Positions 5,369 through 6,195 of a DNA stretch of 6,195 nt are shown here, piece by piece; positions within the stretch are counted from its first letter, which is position 1, and each line of letters starts with the position of its first letter. The notes under the pieces were generated by a model that worked only from the letters and a program-made list of their open reading frames with translations, was not told where the DNA came from and did not search any database. The stretch comes from an uncultured Ruminococcus sp. (lineage in GTDB: Bacteria > Bacillota > Clostridia > Oscillospirales > Ruminococcaceae), in the NCBI GenBank assembly GCA_946612185.1, contig CAMOEP010000151.1, positions 1 to 6,195 on the forward strand, given 5' to 3'. The position numbers were made by a program, and so were the translations under genes.

Positions 5369-6195
5369 TTAGCCCATTACGACCTCAACTTCGTGAGTGC
5401 CGTCAGCGAAAGCAGGAACGATAGTTCCCTCGATAGCCTTGCCGTCAACAGTCAGGGACTTAACGCCCTTGCAAACGTGGTTGGGGTTCTTAACAGTGAT
5501 GTTGAATGTTGCACCACGGAACTTTCTTGTAGCTGTGAAGCCGTCCCACTCGTGAGGGATAGACGGGTCAACCTGGAGACCGTCAAATGCAGGCTGTACA
5601 CCGATGATGTACTGAGAAATAGCTACCATGTTCCAAGCAGCAGTACCAGTCAGCCAGGAGTTCTTGCCCTCACCGAATCTGCTTGCGTCCTTACCAGCGA
5701 TCATCTGACCGTAAACGTAAGGCTCGGTCTTGTGCAGGTCGGAGATATCCTCGTTGAAAGCGGGAGCGATCTTGCTGTAGTACTCGAATGCCTTGTCGCC
5801 TCTGCCGGCATAAGCCTCAGCGCAGATGATCCAAGCATTGTTGTGAGTGAAGATACCAGCGTTCTCCTTGTAGCCGCCGGGATATGTAGAGATCTCACCG
5901 TACTGGATATAGTACTTTGTGAAAGCAGGGTTATTCAGCACCAGACCGTACTTAGTATTCAGGTACTTGTCGATAGAGTTAAGGGTCTTGATGTCAGCGC
6001 CCTCCTCCTTACCGATCTCAGACATAACAGCGAAGCCCTGGGGTTCGATGAAGATCTTGCCTTCCTCGCACTCCTTTGAACCCATCTTCTCGCCGTTAGC
6101 GTCGTAAGCTCTGATGAACCAGTCGCCGTCGAAAGCGGATTCCATAACGTTCTTCTTCATCTTGTCGATCTCAGCCTGAGCCTTAGCAGCCTCGT
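5369..6195 (-). CDS. GH94 glycoside phosphorylase, probably cellobiose phosphorylase, C-terminal part (partial)
   Basis: The reading frame is open to the window edge, leaving 274 residues and TAA at 5369-5371. The ATG at 6158-6160 is internal, since the frame continues upstream without a start signal and the visible part begins mid-domain. GH94 enzymes are usually about 800 residues, so roughly the last third is present. Matching motifs, numbered from the first full codon, are [10 protein letters not shown] (25-34), [16 protein letters not shown] (38-53), [12 protein letters not shown] (108-119) and SWLTGTAAW (179-187), followed by a C-terminal beta domain. The His of FTHNN and the Thr-Gly of LTGTA correspond to phosphate-contacting positions in GH94 structures. 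The catalytic Asp lies upstream, off the window. The reaction would be phosphorolysis of a beta-glucoside disaccharide to glucose-1-phosphate plus sugar in the cytoplasm. Cellobiose is the likeliest substrate; chitobiose or cellodextrin cannot be excluded from this part. Confidence 0.9.
   Translation of the reverse strand, partial: EAAKAQAEIDKMKKNVMESAFDGDWFIRAYDANGEKMGSKECEEGKIFIEPQGFAVMSEIGKEEGADIKTLNSIDKYLNTKYGLVLNNPAFTKYYIQYGEISTYPGGYKENAGIFTHNNAWIICAEAYAGRGDKAFEYYSKIAPAFNEDISDLHKTEPYVYGQMIAGKDASRFGEGKNSWLTGTAAWNMVAISQYIIGVQPAFDGLQVDPSIPHEWDGFTATRKFRGATFNITVKNPNHVCKGVKSLTVDGKAIEGTIVPAFADGTHEVEVVMG

Noticed and set aside
5393..6079. 228-codon plus-strand open frame opposite the GH94 gene
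   Set aside because: It is fully antisense to a clear GH94 sequence; its low-complexity Ser/Val/Leu composition is typical of a shadow frame.

Overview
The window looks like chromosome from a carbohydrate-degrading Clostridia-type Firmicute; I would guess Ruminococcus or a close relative. The guess rests on AGGAGG-type ribosome binding sites, intrinsic terminators with long T runs, sigma-A-like promoters with 17-base spacers, and genes for glycogen/maltodextrin and cellobiose breakdown. No 16S or other marker gene is present, so the genus is inference.

Layout. 1-72 (+) is the C-terminal end of a probable glycogen/starch phosphorylase, followed by a clean terminator (95-130). 203-2089 (+) is a complete cytoplasmic GH13 alpha-glucan hydrolase of the neopullulanase/cyclomaltodextrinase type. 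2090-2611 has no gene and is tiled with inverted repeats: a 269-bp palindromic MITE-like element, then two further large hairpins, then the terminator of the next gene. 2612-4072 (-) encodes a DUF2828-type protein with a helical N-terminal half and a C-terminal vWA domain, which resembles the Ro60/TROVE architecture. Upstream of it on the same strand lie a long stem-loop (4104-4181), a tRNA-like gene with about 40 extra bases in the anticodon arm (4188-4305), and about 500 bases packed with consecutive hairpins (4316-4805). A good promoter at 4820-4848 could drive all of these. 4955-5041 (-) is a 28-codon ORF with its own promoter, strong RBS and terminator. 5120-5365 is AT-rich with short repeats and the terminator of the last gene. 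5369-6195 (-) is the C-terminal third of a GH94 cellobiose phosphorylase-type enzyme.

How it fits together. The flanking genes are ordinary sugar metabolism: the phosphorylase and GH13 enzyme would release glucose-1-phosphate and short maltodextrins from alpha-glucans, and the GH94 enzyme would phosphorolyse cellobiose or a related beta-glucoside. The interesting part is 2612-4848. There a vWA protein with Ro60-like design follows a tRNA-like RNA, a Y-stem-like hairpin and a large structured RNA, all on the minus strand behind one promoter. My hypothesis is an RNP module analogous to bacterial Ro60 (Rsr)/Y RNA. Alternatively, the 500-base RNA belongs to the large ornate RNA classes (ROOL/GOLLD type) that are often found beside tRNAs. 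Both ideas are inference from layout and base pairing; no homology search was possible.
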